From Pseudomonas sp. REP124 (GTDB lineage: Bacteria; Pseudomonadota; Gammaproteobacteria; Pseudomonadales; Pseudomonadaceae): a stretch of 36,810 nucleotides of DNA. Of the stretch, positions 1 to 9,076 are shown piece by piece. The notes under the pieces were generated by a model that saw only the letters and a list, made by a program, of their open reading frames with translations, was not told where the DNA came from and did no database searches. Position 1 is the stretch's first letter, and each line of letters opens with the position of its first letter. The stretch is taken from NCBI RefSeq assembly GCF_020164475.1, contig NZ_JAIQWX010000054.1, forward strand, positions 1-36,810, read 5' to 3'. The translations under genes were made by a program, and so were the position numbers.

Positions 1-1283
1 GCCACAAAGCAGATGCGATCAAGTTCTGGCCTCGATCCATAAAGTCTTTCGTACACCAACGGCAGCAGGCGCTGATCGGTTTTACCTTCACAAAGAATTA
101 CCTTCTCTGCGAAGTAGATGTCAGCAACGTTGCCTAACTCGAAAAGAGTTCGCGATTGAGCCTGAGCTTCCTCCATTGCAGCAGCAACAGCTTCGCGTAA
201 CTGTGCGCGGACGACAGAGCCGTCAACGGGATGTCTACGAACGATGACTGTATCTGGAGCGTTATCCCTGCTGAGCATTAGGGGAGAGTGGGTAGTGAAC
301 ACAACCTGAAAGCCCGCCACCGAAAGTTGTTTAAGCGCTTCTCGAAGCTTGCGGACTCCTTGTGGGTGTAAGAAAAGTTCCGGCTCATCAATCAGCAGCA
401 TCCGCCTAGAAATTCCCTGAGAGGTGGCTTGGCGCAAATCCGCGAGCAACCGAATGAGCGCCATCTGAATCGCTCGCTGCGCGCCACTTCCCACCTGATC
501 AAATCGTCGACGGTCACCGGACGCCTCGTCAGTAACATGTAAGTCCCCCGATTTAAAGAATTCTTTTACATCGATTGAGGGGACATCTAAATCCAAGCGC
601 AATCCTGGGAAGAACTCTCCAAGGGCAGCGGTAGCGCTATTGTCAAAGCCTGCCAATACAGGAGATCTCTGATCGCCATCAACCGTCAATATGCGCCGAA
701 CTGCTTCCAAGGCTTGCGTGACTTCGACATGTGCTGTGAGGATTGGCGTCATGATTTCATCGAGCAGCCCGCGAATAGTGCTGCCAGCTTTTCCTTTTCC
801 TAAATCCTCCGGCACATCGTCCATGGCTTGAATATGAAGAGCTTCAGGAAGCAGAGCAGAAACAACTGACGGCAGTCCTGTCGGGTACGCGCGCCAGGTT
901 GTAGGAATGCCATTGGCATCCTTCTCATCAGGTTGCCAAACCTCCTGAACCGGCTTGGAGGTGCCTGTGCCGGTGGTGCGGATCCATAGCTCTCCATTAA
1001 CGCAATAGGGTTCAATAGCTAGGCGGTGTCTTGGCTCTGGAATTAACGCGATCAATTCCGGAGTAATTCCAGAAATACAGGCGCTGAGGACTATTGGCAA
1101 CGCCGGGTCAGAAGCATCATTTTTAGCAAACGCTTTCGGCGCCAGGACAATTCGGATTGCGTCTAGCACCGTGGATTTGCCAACGTTATTTTGCCCTACC
1201 AGAGGAGTAAAGCTGCCTAGGGATAAAGAGACGTTTTTACACGCCCGAAAGTTCTGAATGTAGATCTGGGTCAGTCCATGCAC
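1..1283 (-). CDS. OLD-family AAA ATPase with C-terminal TOPRIM nuclease domain (3' end outside window)
   Basis: OLD-family proteins combine an ABC/SMC-like ATPase with a TOPRIM nuclease and often act in phage defence. The start is GTG at 1283-1281, preceded by AGGAG 8 nt upstream. The ATG one base later is out of frame. Visible motifs: Walker A GQNNVGKST (residues ~30-38), a signature-like VGSGAQRA, Walker B MLLIDEPELFLHP, a TTHSP switch His, and the start of TOPRIM with ILCEGKTD. About 427 codons lie in the window and the frame is open to base 1, so the rest of TOPRIM and any partner gene lie to the left. It could be a stand-alone OLD or GajA of a Gabija pair. A UvrD-like helicase beyond the edge would decide. 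The next gene upstream on the same strand is 197 bp away, so co-transcription is possible but not shown. Confidence 0.9.
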   Translation of the reverse strand, partial: MHGLTQIYIQNFRACKNVSLSLGSFTPLVGQNNVGKSTVLDAIRIVLAPKAFAKNDASDPALPIVLSACISGITPELIALIPEPRHRLAIEPYCVNGELWIRTTGTGTSKPVQEVWQPDEKDANGIPTTWRAYPTGLPSVVSALLPEALHIQAMDDVPEDLGKGKAGSTIRGLLDEIMTPILTAHVEVTQALEAVRRILTVDGDQRSPVLAGFDNSATAALGEFFPGLRLDLDVPSIDVKEFFKSGDLHVTDEASGDRRRFDQVGSGAQRAIQMALIRLLADLRQATSQGISRRMLLIDEPELFLHPQGVRKLREALKQLSVAGFQVVFTTHSPLMLSRDNAPDTVIVRRHPVDGSVVRAQLREAVAAAMEEAQAQSRTLFELGNVADIYFAEKVILCEGKTDQRLLPLVYERLYGSRPELDRICFV

Positions 1284-1480
1284 TTCGCTTTCTCCTGATT
1301 TGCCCTAACTCTGGGGTGCCGGGGCTTCGGAGGTGGAGCGTAGAACCCATTTCTCTGGCGTGCTTTATTGATGAGGGATTTTCGAGTCGAAAAGTCATCG
1401 ATCAACACGGAAGGTTCTCACAAGATTTTTCACGCGCGAATGGCACAAAATTCCCGCGTACTAATCAGTGATGGAAACTC

Positions 1481-2770
1481 CTAGAGTTCCGGTGGATCCC
1501 AACCCTCAAAATGCTTGAGAGCGTCGAAATCACCGATCAGATCCTTTGCTTGGGCTAAGCGATCTAATACAGCTTGCCGCTCTCCTGATTCGAGAAGCTC
1601 CGCTTTTTGGGCGATGTCGTCGAAGAAAACCCGAATGCTGTTCACTCTTGCCCAGGTCTGAATAACCGATTCGAGTCGATCACGGCTGTCCTGGATCGCC
1701 TTGAGCCGGCGCTTTTCCTCTTCCTTATGTCTCCACTCTTCCATCTCTAACTTGTGCCGCTGTCGTTCCTGCTCGTTCTGCACTCGTTGGGTCTCAACCT
1801 TAGCAGCCAGCATCGGAGCCTCGGCGATCAGCGACTTTATGATGCTCGGGATTTTGCCGACCAAATCACCAGGCTCGTCTTCAATCCAGCGCTGAACCCA
1901 CTCCACACCGTAGTACGGGGAGTACACCTGCAAGCAGAGTCTGCCGCTTGGCATATCGGCGCTCATAATCCATCCATCTGGAAAATCGGAACGTCGTTTA
2001 CTCACCGGCAGCGAGGTCATTCGGATGTATTTCTTGTCTGGCCGCTTCACGTGAACGTATTCGCTGATCTCATAGATGGACAGACCAAATACTACCGTCC
2101 CGACGTAAGTCACCGTTGGACGCTGTGGCTGCCAAAGGGCAGGGTGGACGTACCTATTTGATGCTTTCTCCCGATGGTCCACGGACTCACGTCCCACATG
2201 AGTCGTAGGATCTGATAGCGCGACCGCGAGACTCTTCTTCATCAGCGCCAAATACAGCTGATTAGCAAAGTCGACGGCATGGCTTACTCCAGAGCGGCTT
2301 ACTATCAGGTCTGCCATGGAGCGTTTCGATGGACGAAGGTAACCTTCATCTGTTTCGTGGGCTTTCTTAAAATGCTCCTCGATGTCTATCAATAGCGGAT
2401 GCCGACGAGGAAGTAGTGCAAAACGATCATCCAGCTTACCGCGGCACTTTACAGAAGCTTTTGGAAGAGATCGGGAGATTTGCTTGGGCACTCCATCCCT
2501 GCTCCAGGCAACGAGCGCACCTGGTTGGGCATCAGGGAGTACCGGCGGCGTTTTACGCTTCCCCACAGCCACTTGGGCCCAATATCCCACCGGAGGGCGG
2601 GGTATATTAAGGTTGGTAAAAATGCGTGCTAGGTAACTGGAGGAAACGCCATACCGCTCAGCTATTTTGGTCATGGGCGTAGACCAAGCCTGTTCGTAGA
2701 GAGACTCCCGAGTAATGGTGTCCTCCGACGAATCAGCAGTGGTGGCTGAGGCGTTTGGAATGTCTTCCAT
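1481..2770 (-). CDS. Hypothetical protein with N-terminal HTH-like segment and C-terminal coiled coil
   Basis: This 429-residue protein is not assigned to a named family here. Residues ~22-60 read like a helix-turn-helix (ESLYEQAWSTPMTKIAERYG, then VSSSYLARIF). A Pro-rich turn follows (IPRPPVGYWAQ). The middle (~220-330) is a mixed alpha/beta region. Residues ~330-385 are a charged helix rich in Glu, Arg and Lys, typical of a coiled coil. There is no membrane segment or signal peptide and no nuclease motif I can recognise. The ATG at 2770 has only a weak purine-rich stretch upstream. It lies between the OLD gene and the Abi_C pair on the same strand, so a defence-related or regulatory role is plausible from context only. 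Confidence 0.75.
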   Translation of the reverse strand: MEDIPNASATTADSSEDTITRESLYEQAWSTPMTKIAERYGVSSSYLARIFTNLNIPRPPVGYWAQVAVGKRKTPPVLPDAQPGALVAWSRDGVPKQISRSLPKASVKCRGKLDDRFALLPRRHPLLIDIEEHFKKAHETDEGYLRPSKRSMADLIVSRSGVSHAVDFANQLYLALMKKSLAVALSDPTTHVGRESVDHREKASNRYVHPALWQPQRPTVTYVGTVVFGLSIYEISEYVHVKRPDKKYIRMTSLPVSKRRSDFPDGWIMSADMPSGRLCLQVYSPYYGVEWVQRWIEDEPGDLVGKIPSIIKSLIAEAPMLAAKVETQRVQNEQERQRHKLEMEEWRHKEEEKRRLKAIQDSRDRLESVIQTWARVNSIRVFFDDIAQKAELLESGERQAVLDRLAQAKDLIGDFDALKHFEGWDPPEL

Positions 2771-3154
2771 GCATGAGCTTCTTGAGGGTGATTGGCAAAT
2801 TCAGTAGTGACCACATCAGCCTAGCTCAAGGCTTATGACGATTATGGGATTGAACCCCGCACGCACACCAGCACCCACAGCGCCCCCGATGATGAAGTTC
2901 CGGCATCGCCGGCGCCAGCAGCACCTTTTTAGAACAATCCATCATATCTCCAAGGTGCAGAGTCATACACACGCATGGACCATTCTCCCGAAGTGCATCG
3001 TTTCGGCCACGCGAGTGGATAAGACACGGGTTGGCCGTTTTCTGCTCTCATGTCGGGCAAGAATCGGCCAGTACCGGACCGTTCAACCTGGGTGTGCGGT
3101 CGGTTCAAAGTCGATCCCCTTCTAGTCACAATCCACAGACAGAAAACGGCCATG
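2771..3154. other. Gene-free stretch with degenerate repeats
   Basis: I find no convincing gene in these 384 bases. They hold a 13-bp perfect inverted repeat (3032-3044 and 3140-3152) just past the stop of the Abi_C pair, and one copy of an interspersed GGCCGATT-type repeat (3051-3082). Confidence 0.5.
3032..3152. repeat. 13-bp inverted repeat downstream of the Abi_C operon
   Basis: TGGCCGTTTTCTG at 3032-3044 is the exact reverse complement of 3140-3152. The arms are ~95 bases apart, so a simple terminator is unlikely. They are probably opposed copies of a Pseudomonas intergenic repeat. Confidence 0.55.
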
Positions 3155-4045
3155 TCATCGGGCCTGCACGATGGCCGTTTGCTTCATGACGTAGACAGAT
3201 ACGACTCCAGCAAGGTGGTTTGCGAGTTGAGCAAGGTCAGTTGAAGGCGGTATATACCCTTCGTTTTTTCCATGCGATGAACTTTTGAAATTTCGAGTTT
3301 CACCGATAGATTTACTAATCGTAATCGCGCCCTGGATCATTTCCGCAGTCACAGAGTCGAGAGTATTTTCAGCTTTCAGTATGCCCAAAGTCTTTCTGAT
3401 GAGCTTTTCAATTGGGAGAGTTTCGTACTCGGTCGCACCAAGCGTTTTGAGGCAACCTTTCAGTACCGTCTCAATGTGGGAACAACTCAATGTTATCGAC
3501 TGTTCAGGGTCAGTGAGCACTGTATTTCGCGCCTTCAACCAAGAATCTAGCAGCATTGAATTACTGCTAAACAGACCATCGAAATCTGAATCAATTTCAG
3601 CCTTCTCAATAGTCAAAAATTGGCTAAGCGACTGGACAACTGACGTAGTTTTTTCGAACTCTCGTTCGAGATTTTTCCCAATGTCAGCAACGAGTGAATT
3701 CAGAACGTTTTGATCGCTTAAACGCCGCTGCATATCTGTGCCAGCTTTCTCCAACGAGCAGAGACGCCAGTAGTCATCATCGCTGGGACGAGGCACGTCC
3801 CTCCAACCAATCATTAGCTCTTTGCTATTGAATGCTAAGTAGCAGGCTGTATGCCCAATGGGTTCACCTTCAAGGTCAAGGATTTCGTCAAACGCGACGG
3901 TTTCGCTGTTTCCGCTAACCCTAAGCCCACCGACTAAATCCAGAATTTTTTGCTCGAAAACTTTTAATCCTTGCAGTAATTGCAGGTTCTCATTTTTGAC
4001 CTTTGCTGATCGAGCAGCCAACTCTGCAAATCCATCGTTACTCAT
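3155..4045 (-). CDS. Abi_C-type (abortive infection C-terminal domain) protein, 296 aa
   Basis: The last ~135 residues match the pattern I know for the Abi-like C-terminal domain: a WLKARN start, then TDPEQSITLSCSHIETVLKG, a leucine-rich middle, and the ending ETRNFKSSSHGK. That ending contains R-x6-H (RNFKSSSH), compatible with the HEPN RNase motif, so an RNA-cleaving role is an inference. The N-terminal ~140 residues (LAFNSKELMIGWRD) are unassigned and probably sense or regulate. ATG at 4045 overlaps the end of the upstream gene (stop at 4038) by 8 bases, so the two are probably translated together. No membrane segment is seen. Proteins with this domain occur in abortive phage-infection systems, but I do not recognise this exact pair. 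Confidence 0.75.
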   Translation of the reverse strand: MSNDGFAELAARSAKVKNENLQLLQGLKVFEQKILDLVGGLRVSGNSETVAFDEILDLEGEPIGHTACYLAFNSKELMIGWRDVPRPSDDDYWRLCSLEKAGTDMQRRLSDQNVLNSLVADIGKNLEREFEKTTSVVQSLSQFLTIEKAEIDSDFDGLFSSNSMLLDSWLKARNTVLTDPEQSITLSCSHIETVLKGCLKTLGATEYETLPIEKLIRKTLGILKAENTLDSVTAEMIQGAITISKSIGETRNFKSSSHGKNEGYIPPSTDLAQLANHLAGVVSVYVMKQTAIVQAR

Positions 4046-5156
4046 GTTGTTCTACAACCATGTAATTTTTCAGTTTTTCTAAAATGTAAATTGCCACTGC
4101 GCCTGCAAGATTATTTGAAAGACGAGCCTCATCAGCATTCGCAGTCTTGTCACCTCCATGAGCAGTTCCCAAATGCGTTCTTAATGCACCTGTACTTTGG
4201 GAAATCCCCTTAACGCCGCCAAAGAAAGCACGAATATCTGCTGTATGATCATCGCCATTAGGGAAATTTAACGGTGGAAAATCTCCAACCACAGAATTTA
4301 TCAACTCAGTGATGGTCTTTGTCTTACCGATGGTAATTTTTCTTTTTTCAAGATAATGCCGGCAAACCGACTCAAGGAATTGATTTGTGCGTGTGAGAGA
4401 ATCACTCGCGTCAGTATCAATCGCCAAACGAGCTTTCACCCATTGCTTTTCAAAATAATCACCATCCATTAAATTAACGAGATCCTTATGGATGCTTTCA
4501 CTTTGCACATCGGAAAATTCAGATAAAAGCTTTGCAGAGCTTTTGGCTTCACCAAGCATTTCGTTGGCCTTTTCCTCAACAGCATTCCATATGGAGTTAA
4601 TTGATTCTGGAGAAGCCAGTTTTGTTATCTTTTCGTCATCCTTGATCTCGCTGATATGACGGGACGTCATCATTCCTTCATACGGGGTTCCGTAGTTATG
4701 GGCGTCATCTATTGTTGAAGAGGTCAGAACTCTTAAGTTTGTTCCATCAAAATTCAACATACCGTACTCCCAGTCATCCTCATCGATCTGACCGAAAGTG
4801 ACTCGTTTACCAGTTGCGTAAAGACTCAAGCCATTCAAGCCCTCACGCAATTCTTCCTCTACAACTTCAAGCCCTGCACGCACCTCACTTCGAGTCTCCA
4901 GCACCTGCTTGGTCAAACGGGAAAGCGCTTCTTTTCTGCTAGTCATAGGGCACCAAATCAACGACACACACGAGGTCGTGTTGTGCAGGACAATACCCCA
5001 CAACTCAATGTCTTCCCACTCGCCCACCTCAACGCTTGCGTGAAGGGGAATGTGAGCCCAAGAGAATGGGGATTTGCCTAGACGCTCCCTGTACTCCTTG
5101 CTGCCGAAGTCAGCCCCGATGATCACGGCCAAACTGTTCCCGTCCAGTGGCTCCAA
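4038..5156 (-). CDS. Second Abi_C-type protein, 372 aa, first gene of the pair
   Basis: The C-terminal ~150 residues repeat the Abi_C pattern of the next gene: WVKARLAIDTDASDSLTRTN, then LESVCRHYLEKR, then ALRTHLGTAHGG with R-x6-H (RTHLGTAH), and a final LSNNLAGAVAIYILEKL parallel to the partner's LANHLAGVVSVYVMK. The N-terminal ~200 residues differ from the partner's, so these are diverged or domain-sharing paralogues. The 5' end is uncertain. The longest start is TTG at 5156 with an in-frame TAG nine codons upstream. GTG at the AVIIG position is another option, and neither has a clear ribosome site. An IS1182 element lies 94 bp upstream, so the native promoter may have been altered. Confidence 0.7.
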   Translation of the reverse strand: MEPLDGNSLAVIIGADFGSKEYRERLGKSPFSWAHIPLHASVEVGEWEDIELWGIVLHNTTSCVSLIWCPMTSRKEALSRLTKQVLETRSEVRAGLEVVEEELREGLNGLSLYATGKRVTFGQIDEDDWEYGMLNFDGTNLRVLTSSTIDDAHNYGTPYEGMMTSRHISEIKDDEKITKLASPESINSIWNAVEEKANEMLGEAKSSAKLLSEFSDVQSESIHKDLVNLMDGDYFEKQWVKARLAIDTDASDSLTRTNQFLESVCRHYLEKRKITIGKTKTITELINSVVGDFPPLNFPNGDDHTADIRAFFGGVKGISQSTGALRTHLGTAHGGDKTANADEARLSNNLAGAVAIYILEKLKNYMVVEQHE

Positions 5157-5249
5157 CGTGTTGCCACCGGAATCGCCCTAGTTTCGTAGACGACCTGACC
5201 GGCAGCTTTGGGTCCGTAAGCGGACGAAGACGATCGGCTGCTTTTGGCC

Positions 5250-6820
5250 CAGAGTGTGTAAAAACGCCTCCGCGAACCCTTGCTATGATTTCTGAGGATT
5301 TCATCGCAGGGATCGCCCATGAAGCGCTTTATCCAAGGTGAACATCGAGGCCAAGGCAGCTTGCTTCCTGAGAGCCTCGACGACTACGTTAGCGATACCA
5401 ATCCGGTCCGCGTAGTCGACGTCTTTGTAGACGAACTCGACCTGGTCAAGCTGGGTTTTGAAGGCGTCATTCCCGCCGATACTGGGCGGCCTGCTTACCA
5501 CCCGGCGATCCTTTTGAAGATTTACATCTACGGCTATCTCAACCGCATTCCGCAAAGACAACGGCAAGGCCATCCAAGGTGTGTGCCGTCAATTTGTGGT
5601 GCTATGCCAACAATTGGGGTTGTTTTCCGAGGCGCTCGTTGCCATCGACGGCAGCAAATTCAAAGCGGTCAACAATCGGGATCGGAACTTCACCAGCTCC
5701 AAGCTTCGACGGCGGATGGAGGAAATTGAGTCCAGTATCAATCGCTATCTGACAGCACTTGATACCGCAGACCGTCAGGAGCCTTCCGTAGCTCAAGCCA
5801 AAGCCGAACGCCTCCATGACAAGATCTCGGCCTTGAAAGCCAAGATGCAGGAACTCAAGCAAATCGAGGTACAGCTAAACGAAACGCCGGATAAACAGAT
5901 CTCCCTAACCGATCCTGATGCTCGCTCGATGAAGACGCGCGGAACAGGAATGGTCGGCTACAACGTCCAGACTGCCTTTGATGCGAAGCACCACCTGATC
6001 GTGGCGTACGAGGTAACGAATAATGGCGTTGATCGAGACCAACTGAGTTCGATGGCAAAGCACGCACGAGAGGCCATGGGGGTCGAAGAACTGTCGGCAG
6101 TCGCAGACAGAGGGTATTTCAAAGGCGAAGAAATACTGGCGTGCCATGAAGCTGGAATTGCCGTTTTCGTGCCGAAGATATTGACGTCGGGAGCGACAGC
6201 GGCTGGTCGATTCGGCAAAGATGATTTCATCTATGACACCTCAACGAATGAATACCGATGCCCAGCCGGGCAAAGCTTGATCTGGCGTTACTCAAGTGTC
6301 GAGAAGGGGTTAAAACTACATCGCTACTGGAGTTCGAACTGCCGGAATTGTGCCTTGAAGGAACGTTGCACGCCCAGCTCTGAGCGGCGAGTTAGCCGTT
6401 GGGAACATGAGTCAGTCGTCGAGGCGATGCAGAGTCGTCTTGACCAAGCACCAGAAATGATGCGGATCCGCCGCCAAACAGTGGAGCATCCCTTCGGCAC
6501 ACTGAAGTCCTGGATGGGGGCCACGCATTTCCTCACCAGAACCCTTACCCGAGTGAGCACGGAGATGAGCCTGCATGTGCTCGCCTACAACTTCAAACGC
6601 GTGCTACGGCTGTTGGGCAGTGATGCCTTGATGGCGGCAATGAAGGCATGAAGCCTTTTGAGCGGTGCGATAACCGCATCTAGCAGGTACCCGCTGGCAC
6701 AAGTCCCGATCAATACAGCAACATTGATTTGGCTTGGATGAGGTCTCTAGAGACCTCCAGCGCAGCGAAAAACCACTAATTACCCAATCCTCTGCGTCCA
6801 AGGCGTTTTTACACACTCTG
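5250..6820 (+). mobile_element. IS1182-family insertion sequence, 1571 bp, intact ends, broken transposase
   Basis: The ends are a perfect 20-bp inverted repeat: CAGAGTGTGTAAAAACGCCT at 5250-5269 and its reverse complement at 6801-6820. Both flanks carry GGCC (5246-5249 and 6821-6824), a likely 4-bp target duplication. Joining the flanks restores a GGCCGCTCACTGCCGGTC-like intergenic repeat, so the element landed in one. A shorter relative lies at 15493-15902. Confidence 0.9.
5319..6651 (+). pseudogene. IS1182 transposase, inactivated by an internal deletion and frameshift
   Basis: Frame 1 starts at ATG 5319 (MKRFIQGEHRGQG) with the N-terminal DUF772-like region (GRPAYHPAILLKIYIYGYLN). At ~5548 the sequence jumps from LNRI straight to RKDNGKAIQGVCRQF in another frame. 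Members of this family have about 34 residues between these points, so roughly 100 bp seem to be missing and the frame is shifted. The second frame (from 5581) keeps the DDE_Tnp domain: VAIDGSKFKAVNN, VGYNVQTA, ADRGYFKGEE, and a C-terminal RQTVEHPFGTLKSWMG containing the catalytic Glu. The ends remain usable, so the copy could still be moved by a transposase supplied from elsewhere. Confidence 0.88.
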
Positions 6821-7008
6821 GGCCGCTCACTGCCGGTCATGGTTGGTAGGGGGGCAAATTCGTTGCAAACGGCTGGTTAGGTCGATTGCAAATGAATCGT
6901 CGAGTCAGTCCTAATACTGAGGTGTCCGCGGATGGGGAGTGAGAAATGGCTCCATTCAGCGGCGTGTTCAGTTAGTTTTCCCACACCAGTTGCTCAAGGA
7001 CGATTCCC

Positions 7009-7227
7009 ATGCCAGATAACTCTGAAGCCAATATAGCCACAGCGGACGCTCTCACACTGCTCCTGCACAACCAGCACGCCCTAGCAGCGGCCTTTGAAGA
7101 AGTGACCAAATGGATCTCAGAGAATGGAGTGGAAAGTGTCTCCGCGAACGCTATGGGGGCAATGGAAACGTTGGACAAGAATGCACGAGCCATCACCGAT
7201 GCGATTATGCGCCTACGCTATTTATAG
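7009..7227 (+). CDS. Small hypothetical protein, 72 aa
   Basis: ATG at 7009 starts MPDNSEANIATADALTLLLH. The protein is almost entirely helical (HNQHALAAAFEEVTKWISE; METLDKNARAITDAIMRLR), with no Cys, no membrane segment and no recognised motif. A clearly related but frameshifted copy lies on the opposite strand at 12405-12622. The conservation of two copies in this window supports it being a real gene. Function unknown. Confidence 0.65.
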   Translation: MPDNSEANIATADALTLLLHNQHALAAAFEEVTKWISENGVESVSANAMGAMETLDKNARAITDAIMRLRYL

Positions 7228-7469
7228 GCATCATTTAACGCTCGCTGCACCCTTGCAGGTACCGAATGATTCTGCTGAACCAACCTGTCATCTATCGCTC
7301 GTTTCGCTGGATATGATCATTTGAGATGTGGGGAGTACCGATCCGAATGACGAGCCTTATTCCTCTCGGGAGGGTAGTGCGCAGAACACATTCCGGTGCT
7401 GGATACTGCTTCGCCAAAACTAGCTGTTAGAATTGCGCTGGTTTAGTGATCAGGCCCGTGAGCACCAGC

Positions 7470-7799
7470 ATGAACAAAGAATTGACCCTGGAAGAGATGC
7501 GCGAAGCGTTGTTCGGCGACGCTGAAATATCTGCGCCGGTGACCACCGCCCTGGTGGAAGAGATCCAGCCGGACGTCACCGCCGCGCCCCTATCAAAAGT
7601 GGCGAAAAAGAAGGTCTCCAAAGCCTTTACCCCCAGGCTTCTGGTTACTCTCCGTGTGAGCAATGAGTTTGAAGGCAGGACGCTTGAGATCGTCCATGAA
7701 GCCGATACTCTAAGCACGCTGCTGGCAGAGCAGGAAGCTACCAAAGCAGCCAGGAAGAAATTCCGGTATGTAGAAGTGGTATCGGTCAAATCTATGTAA
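7470..7799 (+). CDS. Hypothetical protein, ~109 aa, mobile-element type
   Basis: The reading frame opens at ATG 7446, but MNKELTLEEMREALFGD from ATG 7470 looks like the true N-terminus. The protein has an acidic helix first, then a Lys/Ala-rich linker (KVAKKKVSKAF), then a small alpha/beta part (PRLLVTLRVSNEFEG) and a basic C-terminus. I believe similar short proteins occur on Pseudomonas integrative elements, but I cannot name a family. It stands alone, with the convergent AbrB-like gene downstream. Confidence 0.6.
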   Translation: MNKELTLEEMREALFGDAEISAPVTTALVEEIQPDVTAAPLSKVAKKKVSKAFTPRLLVTLRVSNEFEGRTLEIVHEADTLSTLLAEQEATKAARKKFRYVEVVSVKSM

Positions 7800-7851
7800 A
7801 TCATATTTATCAGCAGGCGCCAAGCTAGTCTGTGGCCGGCCAATTCTAGCC

Positions 7852-8040
7852 CTAGGGTTTCGTATCAGCGTCACGAATTGGCTTTAGCACTATCGATCCG
7901 TCGACCCTCTCGATGGTCAATAAATCACCGAGACCGACGTTCATTTCTGCAAGGACATCCGAAGGCAGATCAATGATCACATCCCCGCTGCCATCGCCTG
8001 GATCCTGACATATCACAATCCTTCGCACAGAATCACTCAT
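7852..8040 (-). CDS. AbrB/SpoVT-like DNA-binding protein, 62 aa
   Basis: The segment GDVIIDLPSDVLAEMNVGLG followed by DLLTIERVDGSIVLKPI fits the swapped-hairpin AbrB fold used by antitoxins and transition-state regulators: strand, helix LPxxVL, G-x-G-D, strand, strand. GGAG lies 10 nt before the ATG at 8040. No toxin gene follows on the same strand, so it may be an orphan antitoxin or a stand-alone regulator. Confidence 0.65.
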   Translation of the reverse strand: MSDSVRRIVICQDPGDGSGDVIIDLPSDVLAEMNVGLGDLLTIERVDGSIVLKPIRDADTKP

Positions 8041-8169
8041 TGGAAACTCACTCCACTCTCGGCAGATGAATTAGGTCCATATCCTACGCCGTACATGGGA
8101 GGCAGTCAGCTGTCGGCCTAATAACGACAACGGTACTGCGCAGCTGATCCACCCTAATCCTCCACCAAC

Positions 8170-8805
8170 GTGGTGGACACCACCATAAATACCATTGCCA
8201 AGTATCGGCATCAGCCATGGAATAAGGGAAAGCTTGTCGGACAGAAAGCACCGCTCCGAGTCAGGGATATCTGGGCGATCCGAGTGAGGCTTCAGCTTGC
8301 TGAGAAGACGAGGGATTTGGCGCTGTTCAATTTGGCTATCGACAGCAAGCTGCGTGCCTGTGACTTAACCAAGCTGCGAGTACGAGACATAGCTCATGGG
8401 GAGCGCGTGTCGTCACGGGCTATCGTGATGCAACAGAAAACCCGTCAACCCGTGCAATTTGAAATTACCGAACAAACTCGAACGGTTCTGGAGGCTTGGA
8501 TGCATCAGGCGTGCCTTCGCAGTGAGGACTTCCTATTTCCGAGCCGACTGCACGGTTCAGACCATCTATCCACCAGGCAATACGCTCGTATAGTCAAAAC
8601 ATGGGTTACAACTATTGGTCTTGACCCAACCATGTACGGTACTCACACACTGCGGCGAACCAAGGCAACGTTGATCTATCGTCGGACGAAAAATCTCCGA
8701 GCTATCCAGCTCTTGCTTGGCCATACGAAGCTTGAAAGCACCGTCAGATACCCGGGCATCGAGGTTGATGATGCCTTGGAAATGGCTGAACAGACGGAGG
8801 TTTGA
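8170..8805 (+). CDS. Orphan tyrosine recombinase (catalytic domain only), 211 aa
   Basis: Only the catalytic domain is present. The first Arg is in RACDLTKLRVRDI, box II is HTLRRTKATLIYRR, then LLLGHTKLEST with the conserved His, and VRYPGI provides the candidate nucleophile Tyr. There is no SAM-like core-binding domain, which is normal for this short Pseudomonas integrase type. The start is weak: GTG at 8170 or 8173 with no ribosome site. An ATA at 8185 sits where relatives appear to begin (IN/MNTIA.YRHQPW), so an ATG may have been lost. It lies 270 bp before the ApeA gene. Confidence 0.75.
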   Translation: MVDTTINTIAKYRHQPWNKGKLVGQKAPLRVRDIWAIRVRLQLAEKTRDLALFNLAIDSKLRACDLTKLRVRDIAHGERVSSRAIVMQQKTRQPVQFEITEQTRTVLEAWMHQACLRSEDFLFPSRLHGSDHLSTRQYARIVKTWVTTIGLDPTMYGTHTLRRTKATLIYRRTKNLRAIQLLLGHTKLESTVRYPGIEVDDALEMAEQTEV

Positions 8806-9076
8806 CTACCACCGCGGCGGTCGACGCTGGGCCGCCGCTAACGGCCAAAAGCGGACGCCCTGCGCGTTTCTGGTTTCATCCGATAGTGAACGCTGCCACT
8901 TGCCGAGGCATGCACCGCATGAGGGAGGTCTAAGCGACCCTTTCTTGCTCCTGCATTGATTGTGTAGGACCGATCAGTAGGACAGTCGACGTGAGTGTTT
9001 TTACTGGCTACCTTGGGGTCTTGCTGGGTAGCCTGCCAAGGCTACAAGCGCCAAAACATGAAAAATAGGGCTCGTT

